Source: Azoarcus sp. | Lineage (GTDB): Bacteria > Pseudomonadota > Gammaproteobacteria > Burkholderiales > Rhodocyclaceae | Direction of reading: 5' to 3' | Length of the DNA: 24,324 nucleotides | NCBI GenBank assembly: GCA_023230755.1 | Contig: JALNWS010000040.1 | Coordinates: 1-24,324, forward strand | Part shown: in pieces, positions 1-6,568 of the stretch | How positions within the stretch are numbered: position 1 is the stretch's first letter | Layout: every line of letters begins with the position of its first letter | Position numbers and translations under genes: made by a program | The notes under the pieces: generated by a model | Databases searched by the model: none | What the model was told of the DNA's origin: nothing | What the model saw: only the letters and a program-made list of their open reading frames with translations

Positions 1-2
1 GC

Positions 3-770
3 CAGGTTCGCCATCGCGATCAGTTGCTGTCACTTGCGCCACCGCTCGCTGCGGACTATCCGGCGGACGAGGTCGGACAACTGGCCGCGTCCTTCGACGA
101 TACGCTGAACCGTCTACGCGAAGCACTCGACCGCGAACGCCTGTTCACCAGCGACGTCAGCCACGAACTGCGCACGCCATTGATGGTCATTGCCAGCTCC
201 TGTGAGCTGCTGCTCGAAACCTTGCCGGCGGCTGCGCGAGAACGGAAGCAGATCAAGCGTATCGAACACGCCAGCGAGGAGATGCGGGAACTCGTCGAAA
301 CCTTCATGTGGCTCGCCCGCGGACAGCAGGCCAATCGGCAACCTGCGTCGATGAATACGCTGCAACACATCGCCGAGGAGCAGTACCGACGCTGGCGCCC
401 CGAAGCCTTGCAGCGCAAGCTCACCTTGCAGTTGATTGTAGAGGAAGCTGACGACACCCCATACCCGACGCCAATGCTGCGCGCAGTCATCTCCAACCTG
501 CTGCGCAATGCCCTGCACTACACCGACAAGGGCGGCGTACAGCTGGTGGTGCAAGGCAGGCACTTCCGGGTCGTCGACAGCGGCGCCGGCATTCCGGTCT
601 CGGAACGACTGAGCGTTTTTCGTCCCTTCGTGCGCGGCGGAAGCACCCGTGGGGACGGTATCGGGATCGGACTCTCCCTGGTTCAACGCATCTGTGCACA
701 ACAGGGGTGGAACATAGGGCTCTCGGATGCGGCCGGTGGCGGCTGCGTATTTGAAGTCGATCTGGCGTAG
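3..770 (+). CDS. Sensor histidine kinase, ColS-like, C-terminal part (5' end outside window)
   Basis: The reading frame is open to the left edge, so this is the C-terminal ~255 residues of a membrane sensor kinase; the apparent TTG at 24 is not a real start. Visible in order are the end of a HAMP-like linker (ADEVGQLAASFDDTLNRL), a DHp helix with the phospho-acceptor motif SHELRTPL, an N box (NLLRNALHYT), a G1 box (VVDSGAGIP) and a G2 box (GDGIGIGLSLVQ). It should autophosphorylate on the His and pass phosphate to a response regulator, presumably encoded just left of the window. A methyltransferase and an InaA-type LPS kinase follow, which from memory matches the colR-colS locus of Pseudomonas, where ColS senses excess metal. 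ColS identity is inference: the periplasmic sensor domain is not in the window. Confidence 0.88.
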   Translation, partial: QVRHRDQLLSLAPPLAADYPADEVGQLAASFDDTLNRLREALDRERLFTSDVSHELRTPLMVIASSCELLLETLPAAARERKQIKRIEHASEEMRELVETFMWLARGQQANRQPASMNTLQHIAEEQYRRWRPEALQRKLTLQLIVEEADDTPYPTPMLRAVISNLLRNALHYTDKGGVQLVVQGRHFRVVDSGAGIPVSERLSVFRPFVRGGSTRGDGIGIGLSLVQRICAQQGWNIGLSDAAGGGCVFEVDLA

Positions 771-839
771 CCCCGGCTTGACCCGCTTCACGAAAATTTG
801 ACGCACGAACGACGGCGAGGTCACAGCCGCGCCGCCAGA

Positions 840-864
840 CTCCGCACTTTGAATCACTGCGGAG
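840..864 (+). promoter_or_regulatory. Hairpin sequestering the ribosome binding site of the first methyltransferase
   Basis: CTCCGCA (840-846) is the exact reverse complement of TGCGGAG (858-864), giving a 7-bp stem with an 11-base loop. The GGAG at 861-864 is the only good Shine-Dalgarno for the GTG start at 872, so folding would hide it. Regulation of translation is inference. A 7-bp inverted repeat could also be a protein operator. Confidence 0.5.
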
Positions 865-871
865 CCCGATC

Positions 872-1567
872 GTGCATACGTCAAACCAGCCACCGACCCA
901 ACTGCCCTTCTCGGAAAAGTACGATCTCCGCCACGCAGCAGCCTACTTCAAGAAGCACCAGGATGGCCTTGCGCGCCGTCTTTCACATAACCGTGACCTT
1001 CAGGTTGCCCGCCAGGCCCTGCACCTCGCAGGCGATCCCACCCTGGTGCTCGATCTGCCCTGTGGTGCAGGACGGTTCTGGCCGTTGCTGGCTGAACAAC
1101 CCAACCGGGTGATTCTCGCAGCGGACAACTCGGCAGACATGCTCACCGTCGCAACCCAGTCTCAGCCACCTGAGATCGTTCGGCGGGTGACAACACTCCA
1201 GACCTCGGCCTTTGACATCGAACTCACGGATCGCGCGGTGGACTGCATTTTCTGCATGCGCCTGATGCACCACATCGGCGACAGCGGACACCGTCAGGAG
1301 ATGTTGAGAGAGTTCCACCGTGTCACCCGCGACACCGTCATCCTGTCCCTGTGGGTGGACGGCAACTACAAGGCATGGAAGCGGGCGAGGCTCGAACGGA
1401 AGCGCGATCGCAGGGAGGAGCGCGGCCCCCAGAACCGGTTCGTAATCCCGACGAAGCAGATCGAAAGCGAGTTCCGCAGCAGCGGTTTCGAGATTCTTGG
1501 CCACTACGACTTTCTGCCGATGTATGCTATGTGGCGTACCTATGTGCTGCGACGGATCGATAGATGA
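872..1567 (+). CDS. Class I SAM-dependent methyltransferase (first of two)
   Basis: A 231-residue cytoplasmic protein with a Rossmann-type methyltransferase core. Motif I is VLDLPCGAGRFWPLL (about residues 58-72), followed by the acidic strand end AADNSADML and the later motif CIFCMRLMHHIGD. The substrate cannot be read from sequence; the context points to lipopolysaccharide or another envelope molecule. The GTG start is chosen because GGAG lies 7 bases upstream and the methyltransferase fold begins soon after. It follows the sensor kinase by 101 bases and overlaps the next gene by ATGA, so translation of the two is probably coupled. It is a diverged relative of the methyltransferase at 2329; both share the DLPCGxGR form of motif I. 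The matching gene next to colRS in pseudomonads is the closest parallel known to me. Confidence 0.85.
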   Translation: MHTSNQPPTQLPFSEKYDLRHAAAYFKKHQDGLARRLSHNRDLQVARQALHLAGDPTLVLDLPCGAGRFWPLLAEQPNRVILAADNSADMLTVATQSQPPEIVRRVTTLQTSAFDIELTDRAVDCIFCMRLMHHIGDSGHRQEMLREFHRVTRDTVILSLWVDGNYKAWKRARLERKRDRREERGPQNRFVIPTKQIESEFRSSGFEILGHYDFLPMYAMWRTYVLRRIDR

Positions 1568-2244
1568 ACAGACTCGTGCCCTCACTTTCTGCCACAACCG
1601 GAAAGCAGGACGACTTCGAGCACTGGTGGACAGTGCCGGGCGAATGGGTGGAAACGCCCAATGAAAGACGTGACGGCTGGAGCGGCGTGATTCGCGCCCT
1701 CACCGATCACTCCCTGTGTTACGTCAAGCGTCAGCGCAATCACCTGTGTCGCACTTTTAGCCACCCGCTCGGCTGGCCGACGGCGAGCAGGGAGGCGCAT
1801 TTTCTCGACGCGGTGCGCAACCTTGGCTTGAGAGTACCGGAAACGGTCTACCACGGCGTGCGCAAGTATTCACGCGGCACCGAAGCCGTTCTTGCCACAC
1901 GTGCGCTCGTTGGTTTTACCGCGCTGTCGGAGCACACCGCGCTGACCGGACCACAACGGGAGACACTTGCGACCGAGATGGGCCGGGTGCTTGGCGTGCT
2001 GCACCGCGCACGACTCCAGCACGGCTGCCTCTATGACAAGCATGTCATGGTGCGCTGGCAGGGCGATCAGCCCGATATCGCCCTGCTTGACCTGGAAAAG
2101 ATGCGTCGCCGTTTCAGTGCGGAAGCCGCCGCAAAGCGCGATCTTGACCAATTGAGGCGGCATCAGTCGATTCTGTCCCCGGCCGAGTGGGAAACAATGC
2201 TTGCAACCCATCGCCAGACCATCGCCAAACCGACCGCGGTTTGA
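1564..2244 (+). CDS. InaA/WaaP-family lipopolysaccharide kinase
   Basis: A 226-residue protein of the Kdo/WaaP kinase-like family, which phosphorylates sugars of the LPS inner core. The kinase-like catalytic core is recognisable at about residues 135-185: LGVLHRARLQHGCLYDKHVM corresponds to the catalytic loop (HGxLYxKH form typical of InaA) and IALLDLEKMRRR to the metal-binding aspartate region. The usual HxD catalytic motif of WaaP is replaced by HGC, as in InaA proteins, so activity should not be assumed. The ATG overlaps the upstream stop as ATGA, and no separate strong Shine-Dalgarno is needed. Its place between two methyltransferases supports an envelope-modification role. Confidence 0.82.
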   Translation: MNRLVPSLSATTGKQDDFEHWWTVPGEWVETPNERRDGWSGVIRALTDHSLCYVKRQRNHLCRTFSHPLGWPTASREAHFLDAVRNLGLRVPETVYHGVRKYSRGTEAVLATRALVGFTALSEHTALTGPQRETLATEMGRVLGVLHRARLQHGCLYDKHVMVRWQGDQPDIALLDLEKMRRRFSAEAAAKRDLDQLRRHQSILSPAEWETMLATHRQTIAKPTAV

Positions 2245-2292
2245 GCTTTTCTTCACAGCAGCAACACACTTCGCTAACGGCCTGCCCACCAC

Positions 2293-2322
2293 ACTCCCTG
2301 ACATCATCACCATTCAGGGAGT
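2293..2322 (+). promoter_or_regulatory. Hairpin sequestering the ribosome binding site of the second methyltransferase
   Basis: ACTCCCTGA (2293-2301) and TCAGGGAGT (2314-2322) form a perfect 9-bp stem with a 12-base loop. The Shine-Dalgarno GGGAG (2317-2321) of the ATG at 2329 lies inside the 3' arm. No T-run follows, so this is not an intrinsic terminator. The layout repeats that of the hairpin at 840-864. A DNA operator is the main alternative. Confidence 0.55.
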
Positions 2323-2328
2323 CGAAGC

Positions 2329-2976
2329 ATGCACAGTCTCACCGCCGGATACCGCGGACGCTTCAAGTACGACGACCGCACCGCGACCGCCTACCAGCAG
2401 GTAGATCCGGAAAAACATCAGGCTGAAATGCGCCTTGTGGACAAGGTCTTGTCCATGGTGCCCCCGGCGCACCAGGTGCTCGACCTGCCTTGTGGCGGTG
2501 GTCGCCTGAGCCTGCATGTGAGCCAGCATGGCTATCAGGTCAAGGCCGCGGATCTGTCGGATGCAATGATCGCCATCGCTGCGCATACGCTGCAAACCCA
2601 CGGGCTGACGCAAGGGGTCGACAAGCAGGACATCGAGCACACCACCTACCCCGACCGCGCATTCGACACGGTGTTCTCCTTCCGCCTTTTCCATCACTTC
2701 CCCAACGCCGACATTCGCCAGCGTGCGGTCAGCGAGCTATGCCGGATCTCCGGCAAATATGTGGCGATGTCCTATTTCAGCCCCTGGTCGGTCACCTCGA
2801 TCAAGCGCCGCATCCGCGTCCTGCGCGGCGGCCGTGCCTCAGAGAAGCATGCAACCTCGCTGCGTGAAGTCGAGGCTTACTTTGCACACGCCGGCTTCCG
2901 TCTGGTGCGGGACTTCGCCCGCAGGCCCTTCATTCACACGCTGCATCTCGCGCTGTTCGAACGCATCGAAACCTGA
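2329..2976 (+). CDS. Class I SAM-dependent methyltransferase (second of two)
   Basis: A 215-residue methyltransferase with a clear SAM-binding motif I (VLDLPCGGGRLSLHV, about residues 48-62), motif II acidic end (VKAADLSDAMIAIA) and post-motif region VFSFRLFHHFPNAD. It is a paralogue-like companion of the gene at 872, sharing DLPCGxGR and the xRLxHHx motif, but differs elsewhere. The ATG is supported by GGGAG 7 bases upstream. An 84-base gap separates it from the kinase gene, so it may be expressed separately from the coupled pair upstream. The substrate is unknown; an LPS or envelope lipid acceptor is inferred from context. The gene converges on the kinase gene at 3015. Confidence 0.85.
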   Translation: MHSLTAGYRGRFKYDDRTATAYQQVDPEKHQAEMRLVDKVLSMVPPAHQVLDLPCGGGRLSLHVSQHGYQVKAADLSDAMIAIAAHTLQTHGLTQGVDKQDIEHTTYPDRAFDTVFSFRLFHHFPNADIRQRAVSELCRISGKYVAMSYFSPWSVTSIKRRIRVLRGGRASEKHATSLREVEAYFAHAGFRLVRDFARRPFIHTLHLALFERIET

Positions 2977-3014
2977 GCCGCGCGCGCTTTCACCGGCACG
3001 GCTGAGCGCGGCCC

Positions 3015-4391
3015 TTAACCTGCGGGCAGACGCAGGACGGCGCTCAGCCCGCCACGGGGCGATGCATCAAGCACGATCTCGCCACCGTAAAGCCTGGCCA
3101 GATCATCCACGATGGCCAGGCCGAGGCCGGAACCGGGCACCTGCTCATCGGCCCTCACCCCACGCTCGAATACGGCCTGCCGGGCCGTCAGCGCCAGCCC
3201 GGGGCCATCGTCATCAATCCGGACCACAACCCCTTGCTCATTCATCGACACATTGACGTCGACCCTTGAAGCAGCCCACTTGCAGGCGTTGTCCAACAGG
3301 TTGCCGAGCATCTCCTGCAGGTCCTGCTCCTCACCACGGAACACCGCGCCACCCGCAGCACCGGACCACTCGACGGACAGGACCTGTTCGGGATGCAGCC
3401 GTCGCATGACCCGGAGCAATGCCTCGAGCGCCGGGCGCAAAGGGGTACGCACACCGGGCACCTGCACTGCAGCAGCGGCACGTGCGCGGGCGAGGTGATA
3501 ATCGACCTGCCTGCGGGCCGTGCCGACTTGTTCTTCCACCAGGCGAGCCAGCGCGCTGTCTTCTTCGGCCGCCGCATTCGCAAGGACGGCCAGCGGCGTT
3601 TTGACGGCATGCGCGAGGTTGCCGGCCTGGGTTCGTGCGCGCTTGACCACCTCGGCGTCACGCCCGAGCACGGCATTGAACGCGTCGACCAGCGGACGGA
3701 CCTCATCCGGAAAATGCCCTTCCAACGCGCGCCTGCGCCCGTCCCGCACGTCGTCAAGCGCGCGGTGCAGACGTCGCAGAGGGGCGAGTCCCGCCCACAC
3801 CTGGATGAAGACCGCAGCGACCAGACCCGCTGCGAGAATGCACAATGCCAGGATCAGGATGCCGACGAAGTCACGCACAGGCCCTTCCATCGTCTGTTCA
3901 TCCACCGCCACGATGAGGCGCAAGGGAAGATCGGGGGACTCGGCCGGCCTCACCACCCGTTCCATCATGATCAGTGTGGCTTCGTCGGGCCCGCCGATGT
4001 GGTGGACATGGACCTGCCCGTCATCCAGGTGGTCCGCCGGCACCGCCAGTACGGTGTCCCACAAGGAGCGTGAGCGCAGAACACCGACGCCCTGTGCGCC
4101 CCGTGTGCCTTCACGATCGACTTGCCAGTAGAGACCGGAATAGGGCTTGCGCAGACGCGGATCGCTCAACTCGGACAACAGCCGGGGCTGCCCGTCGACA
4201 CCGACTTCGACATTTGCCGTGAGCTGGTCGAGCTGCACCCGCAACTCCGCCTGCAGCCGGGTCGAAACGTGCTCGCGAAACAGGTCTGCAAGCAGGAAAC
4301 CCGACAGCGTGAGCGCCGCCAGTATCCACACCAGGCTGCCAGCAAGCAGGCGAAACCGGAGCGATCCGGCCCGGGTCAGCAAGGACTTCAT
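3015..4391 (-). CDS. Sensor histidine kinase, PhoQ/QseC-like
   Basis: A 458-residue inner-membrane kinase. One membrane helix lies near residues 14-36, then a periplasmic sensor domain (about 37-170) and a second helix (about 175-198). A HAMP-like linker follows, then a DHp domain with HAVKTPLAVL (phospho-acceptor His261) and a HATPase domain with N box NLLDNACKWA, G1 DDDGPGLAL and G2 GSGLGLAIVDDLARLYGG. The HxxKTP form of the H box is typical of PhoQ-type kinases. Its start overlaps the response-regulator stop by four bases (ATGA), so the two are translationally coupled partners. The signal is unknown. The adjacent cytochrome operon suggests a metal, redox or oxygen cue, which is inference. 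Confidence 0.9.
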   Translation of the reverse strand: MKSLLTRAGSLRFRLLAGSLVWILAALTLSGFLLADLFREHVSTRLQAELRVQLDQLTANVEVGVDGQPRLLSELSDPRLRKPYSGLYWQVDREGTRGAQGVGVLRSRSLWDTVLAVPADHLDDGQVHVHHIGGPDEATLIMMERVVRPAESPDLPLRLIVAVDEQTMEGPVRDFVGILILALCILAAGLVAAVFIQVWAGLAPLRRLHRALDDVRDGRRRALEGHFPDEVRPLVDAFNAVLGRDAEVVKRARTQAGNLAHAVKTPLAVLANAAAEEDSALARLVEEQVGTARRQVDYHLARARAAAAVQVPGVRTPLRPALEALLRVMRRLHPEQVLSVEWSGAAGGAVFRGEEQDLQEMLGNLLDNACKWAASRVDVNVSMNEQGVVVRIDDDGPGLALTARQAVFERGVRADEQVPGSGLGLAIVDDLARLYGGEIVLDASPRGGLSAVLRLPAG

Positions 4392-5050
4392 ACTGGCGTC
4401 ACGAGACGATAGCCCAGTCCGCGAACGGTCTCGATCAAGCCTGCCGGCAACTTCTTCCGCAGGCGCCCGATGAACACTTCGATGGTGTTGGAGTCGCGAT
4501 CGTAGTCCTGCGCGTAGATGTGTTCATTCAGGTCAGTCCGTGTCACCACCTCGCCCTGGTGATGCATCAGATAGGCCAGCACCCTGAACTCGTGGCTGGT
4601 CAGATTCACCGGCTGACCATCCAGGCTGACCCTGCCGGCGCGCGTGTCGAGCACGACCGGACCACACACCAGGTTAGCACTCGCATGTCCGCCCGCCCGC
4701 CGGATCAGTGCCCGCACCCGGGCGAGCAGTTCTTCCATGTGAAAGGGCTTGGTGAGGTAATCGTCAGCGCCAGCATCGATGCCGGCCACCTTCTCGTGCC
4801 AGCCGTCGCGTGCGGTCAGGATCAGCACCGGCACGGTAATCTTGTCCGCGCGCCATTTTCCCAGCACCGTCAGCCCGTCCATACGCGGCAAGCCGAGATC
4901 GAGCACGATTGCATCGAAGGTCTCTACGGCGCCAAGATAGTGGGCATCCTCTCCGTTATCGGCCGTAACGACCGCATAACCTGCTGCATCGAGCGCCTGC
5001 TTCAGCTGAAGAGCGAGCGTCGGCTCGTCTTCGACGACGAGAATACGCAT
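4388..5050 (-). CDS. OmpR-family response regulator, PhoP/QseB-like
   Basis: A 220-residue two-domain regulator of normal family length. The receiver domain (1-118) shows the acidic pair EDE (residues 7-9), phospho-acceptor Asp51 (VLDLGLPRMDG) and the conserved Lys in YLTKPFHMEEL. The C-terminal winged helix (about 125-219) carries the family's LTSHEFRVLAYL and RDSNTIEVFIGRLRKKL segments. The ATG has AGGAG close upstream and shares one base with the stop of the PepSY gene. It is expected to bind 11-bp-spaced direct repeats; two such pairs lie in the divergent promoter region at 5507-5543, making it the probable regulator of both operons. Confidence 0.93.
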   Translation of the reverse strand: MRILVVEDEPTLALQLKQALDAAGYAVVTADNGEDAHYLGAVETFDAIVLDLGLPRMDGLTVLGKWRADKITVPVLILTARDGWHEKVAGIDAGADDYLTKPFHMEELLARVRALIRRAGGHASANLVCGPVVLDTRAGRVSLDGQPVNLTSHEFRVLAYLMHHQGEVVTRTDLNEHIYAQDYDRDSNTIEVFIGRLRKKLPAGLIETVRGLGYRLVTPV

Positions 5051-5412
5051 CAGCGTCTCCTCTCGCCGTTTCGCTCGTCGTCCACCTTGCGCCCGCTCAC
5101 CGACAGCACGCGACCATCGCGCGCATCGACGAGGAGCTTGGCCATGCTACCGTCGACACGCAGAAGCTTCAGTTCGTAGCGCCAGCGACCGTCGTCCCGT
5201 TCAAGCTCGATCTCGATGATCTGGCCGGGATGCGACAACTCTACCCGGTCAATGATGTCGCGCAGCGGCATGACCTCTCCCGCCTCGAGCGCGCGCCGCG
5301 CGCGGTCGTGATCATGCGCGTCGGAAGCCAGCGCGGGCGCACCGGCGGACACCAGCCACAGCGCACCGGCTGCGACCACGGTGGCGACAAGGCGTGCGGC
5401 AAAGGATCTCAT
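5050..5412 (-). CDS. PepSY-domain periplasmic protein
   Basis: A 120-residue exported protein: an N-terminal signal peptide (about residues 1-29, hydrophobic stretch ending ALASDA) followed by a single PepSY domain (LRDIIDRVELSHPGQIIEIELERD to VDARDGRVLSVSG). It is the first gene of the leftward operon and overlaps the response-regulator start by one base. AGGAG lies 7-8 bases before the ATG. PepSY proteins next to two-component systems are common in proteobacteria and are thought to act as periplasmic modulators or sensors; the exact role here is unknown. It could tune the periplasmic domain of the kinase at 3015, which is inference. Confidence 0.85.
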   Translation of the reverse strand: MRSFAARLVATVVAAGALWLVSAGAPALASDAHDHDRARRALEAGEVMPLRDIIDRVELSHPGQIIEIELERDDGRWRYELKLLRVDGSMAKLLVDARDGRVLSVSGRKVDDERNGERRR

Positions 5413-5488
5413 TGCGTAGGTCTCCTTTCAGAACAAGGCTCGAATGATACCGACCGGGCAGGCGACTCACCGGCGGAAAGCTCGCCCA

Positions 5489-5517
5489 GTTATAGCCGCG
5501 ACCGCCTGAACCCACAA
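5489..5517 (-). promoter_or_regulatory. Promoter of the PepSY-regulator-kinase operon
   Basis: On the minus strand TTGTGG (5517-5512) and TATAAC (5494-5489) are separated by 17 bases, a good sigma70-type promoter. It reads leftward into the PepSY gene at 5412. The -35 hexamer sits between two TTCA half-sites, consistent with autoregulation. Confidence 0.5.
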
Positions 5518-5543
5518 TGAACGGCAGCTTCAGCATGTGTTCA
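5507..5543. promoter_or_regulatory. Four-site symmetric operator for an OmpR/PhoP-type regulator
   Basis: TGAA occurs at 5507-5510 and 5518-5521, and TTCA at 5529-5532 and 5540-5543. All three gaps are exactly 7 bases, so each pair is a direct repeat with an 11-bp period and the pairs face away from each other. Twelve bases beyond the leftward pair begins TATAAC, and twelve bases beyond the rightward pair begins CACCAT (5556-5561). The TTCA-N7-TTCA spacing and 12-base offset match what is known of PhoP boxes. Binding by the regulator at 4388 is inferred. Confidence 0.6.
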
Positions 5544-5598
5544 GCCAGCCCGTCCCACCATGGCGTCATCTTCCTTGTCACGCCCATCGGGAGCAAAC

Positions 5599-6015
5599 AT
5601 GTCAGGCCATCGTTTCATCTCTACCCTTCTTCTTGCGCTCGCTTTTCCGGCGCTTGCGGTGGCGGGTCCGCGCGATGAACTCCTCACCCGCTACACCAGC
5701 GAGGCGCGAGCCGCCGATGCCGGCTTCAGCGGCTTCTCCGCCGCGCGCGGCGAGGCGCTCTACCGGGACCGGCACGCCGGGGGCAAGCCGGACACGCCTG
5801 CGTGCGCCTCCTGTCACGCAAACGACCCGCGCAAGCCCGGCCAGACCCCGACCGGAAAATCCATCGACCCGGTCGCCGTTTCCGTCAGCCCGAATCGCTA
5901 TACCGACCCGGCAAAGGTCGAGAAGTGGTTCCGTCGCAATTGCAAGGAAGTCCTTGGGCGCCAGTGCAGCCCACTCGAAAAAGGTGACTGGCTCACCTGG
6001 ATGATCAGCCAGTAA
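5599..6015 (+). CDS. shp: SHP-type monoheme cytochrome c (DUF1924)
   Basis: A 138-residue exported cytochrome. The signal peptide covers about residues 1-22 (ends ALAVAG). One heme-binding motif CASCH lies at residues 69-73, followed by the DUF1924 signature region SPNRYTDPAKVEKWFRRNC. Two further cysteines near the C terminus (RNCKEV and RQCSP) fit the disulfide known in sphaeroides heme protein. In that family an Asn is the labile distal heme ligand and allows oxygen or NO binding; Asn99 in SPNRY is the likely equivalent here, by inference. The ATG at 5599 is chosen over one at 5560 because GGGAG precedes it and the signal peptide starts there. It is the first gene of a three-gene redox operon. 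Confidence 0.85.
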   Translation: MSGHRFISTLLLALAFPALAVAGPRDELLTRYTSEARAADAGFSGFSAARGEALYRDRHAGGKPDTPACASCHANDPRKPGQTPTGKSIDPVAVSVSPNRYTDPAKVEKWFRRNCKEVLGRQCSPLEKGDWLTWMISQ

Positions 6016-6031
6016 TCCGCAGGAGACCATC

Positions 6032-6526
6032 ATGAACGTTCCGATCCGCCCCCTCGTATCCGCCTCACTCATTCTTGCCGTCAGTGCCTTCGTTCTCGCG
6101 GGTGCAGTTGCCGACGGCGGGCACTATTTTCCGCCGGTCGCTGACAAGACCACGGCGGAGGAATGCGGCAGCTGCCATCTCGCGTTCCCGCCCTCCATGC
6201 TGCCCGCGGCGTCGTGGCGCAAGATGATGGGGCAGCTCGACCAGCATTTCGGCGACGATGCGAGCGTCGACGCCGCAACCGCAGACCTCATCACCCGCTA
6301 CCTGACCTCCAACGCCGGCGACAGCAGCGGGCTGCGCTTCAGCGGCAAGCTGCTGCGCGACCTCCGCCCCGGCGAGGCGCCGCTGCGCATCACCGAACTG
6401 CCGCGCTGGAAGCGCGAGCACCGCAAGATCCGCGCTGCCGAATGGGCCGATCCGGAGGTGAAGTCGAAAGCCAACTGCGCCGCCTGCCATGAGGGTGCCA
6501 CCCGCGGCTACTTCGACGACGACTGA
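6032..6526 (+). CDS. dhc: Diheme cytochrome c (DHC family)
   Basis: A 164-residue periplasmic diheme cytochrome. It has an N-terminal signal or anchor segment (residues 1-27) and two CxxCH motifs, CGSCH (45-49) near the N terminus and CAACH (149-153) near the C terminus. This arrangement and length match the DHC partner of SHP, to which it passes electrons in Rhodobacter. AGGAGA precedes the ATG, and the gap to shp is 16 bases, so they are co-transcribed. It probably takes electrons from the flavocytochrome encoded next. Confidence 0.88.
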   Translation: MNVPIRPLVSASLILAVSAFVLAGAVADGGHYFPPVADKTTAEECGSCHLAFPPSMLPAASWRKMMGQLDQHFGDDASVDAATADLITRYLTSNAGDSSGLRFSGKLLRDLRPGEAPLRITELPRWKREHRKIRAAEWADPEVKSKANCAACHEGATRGYFDDD

Positions 6527-6568
6527 TGACCGCGGCTTGCCACGGCTACACTCTTCAGGACCACATCC

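Noticed and set aside
114..893. 259-codon minus-strand frame over the sensor kinase
   Set aside because: Antisense to a gene with complete H, N, G1 and G2 boxes; no recognisable protein features of its own.
2977..3012. GCCGCGC/GCGCGGC inverted repeat between the convergent methyltransferase and kinase genes as terminator
   Set aside because: The stem is only 7 bp with a 22-base loop and no T-run on either side; too weak in such GC-rich DNA.
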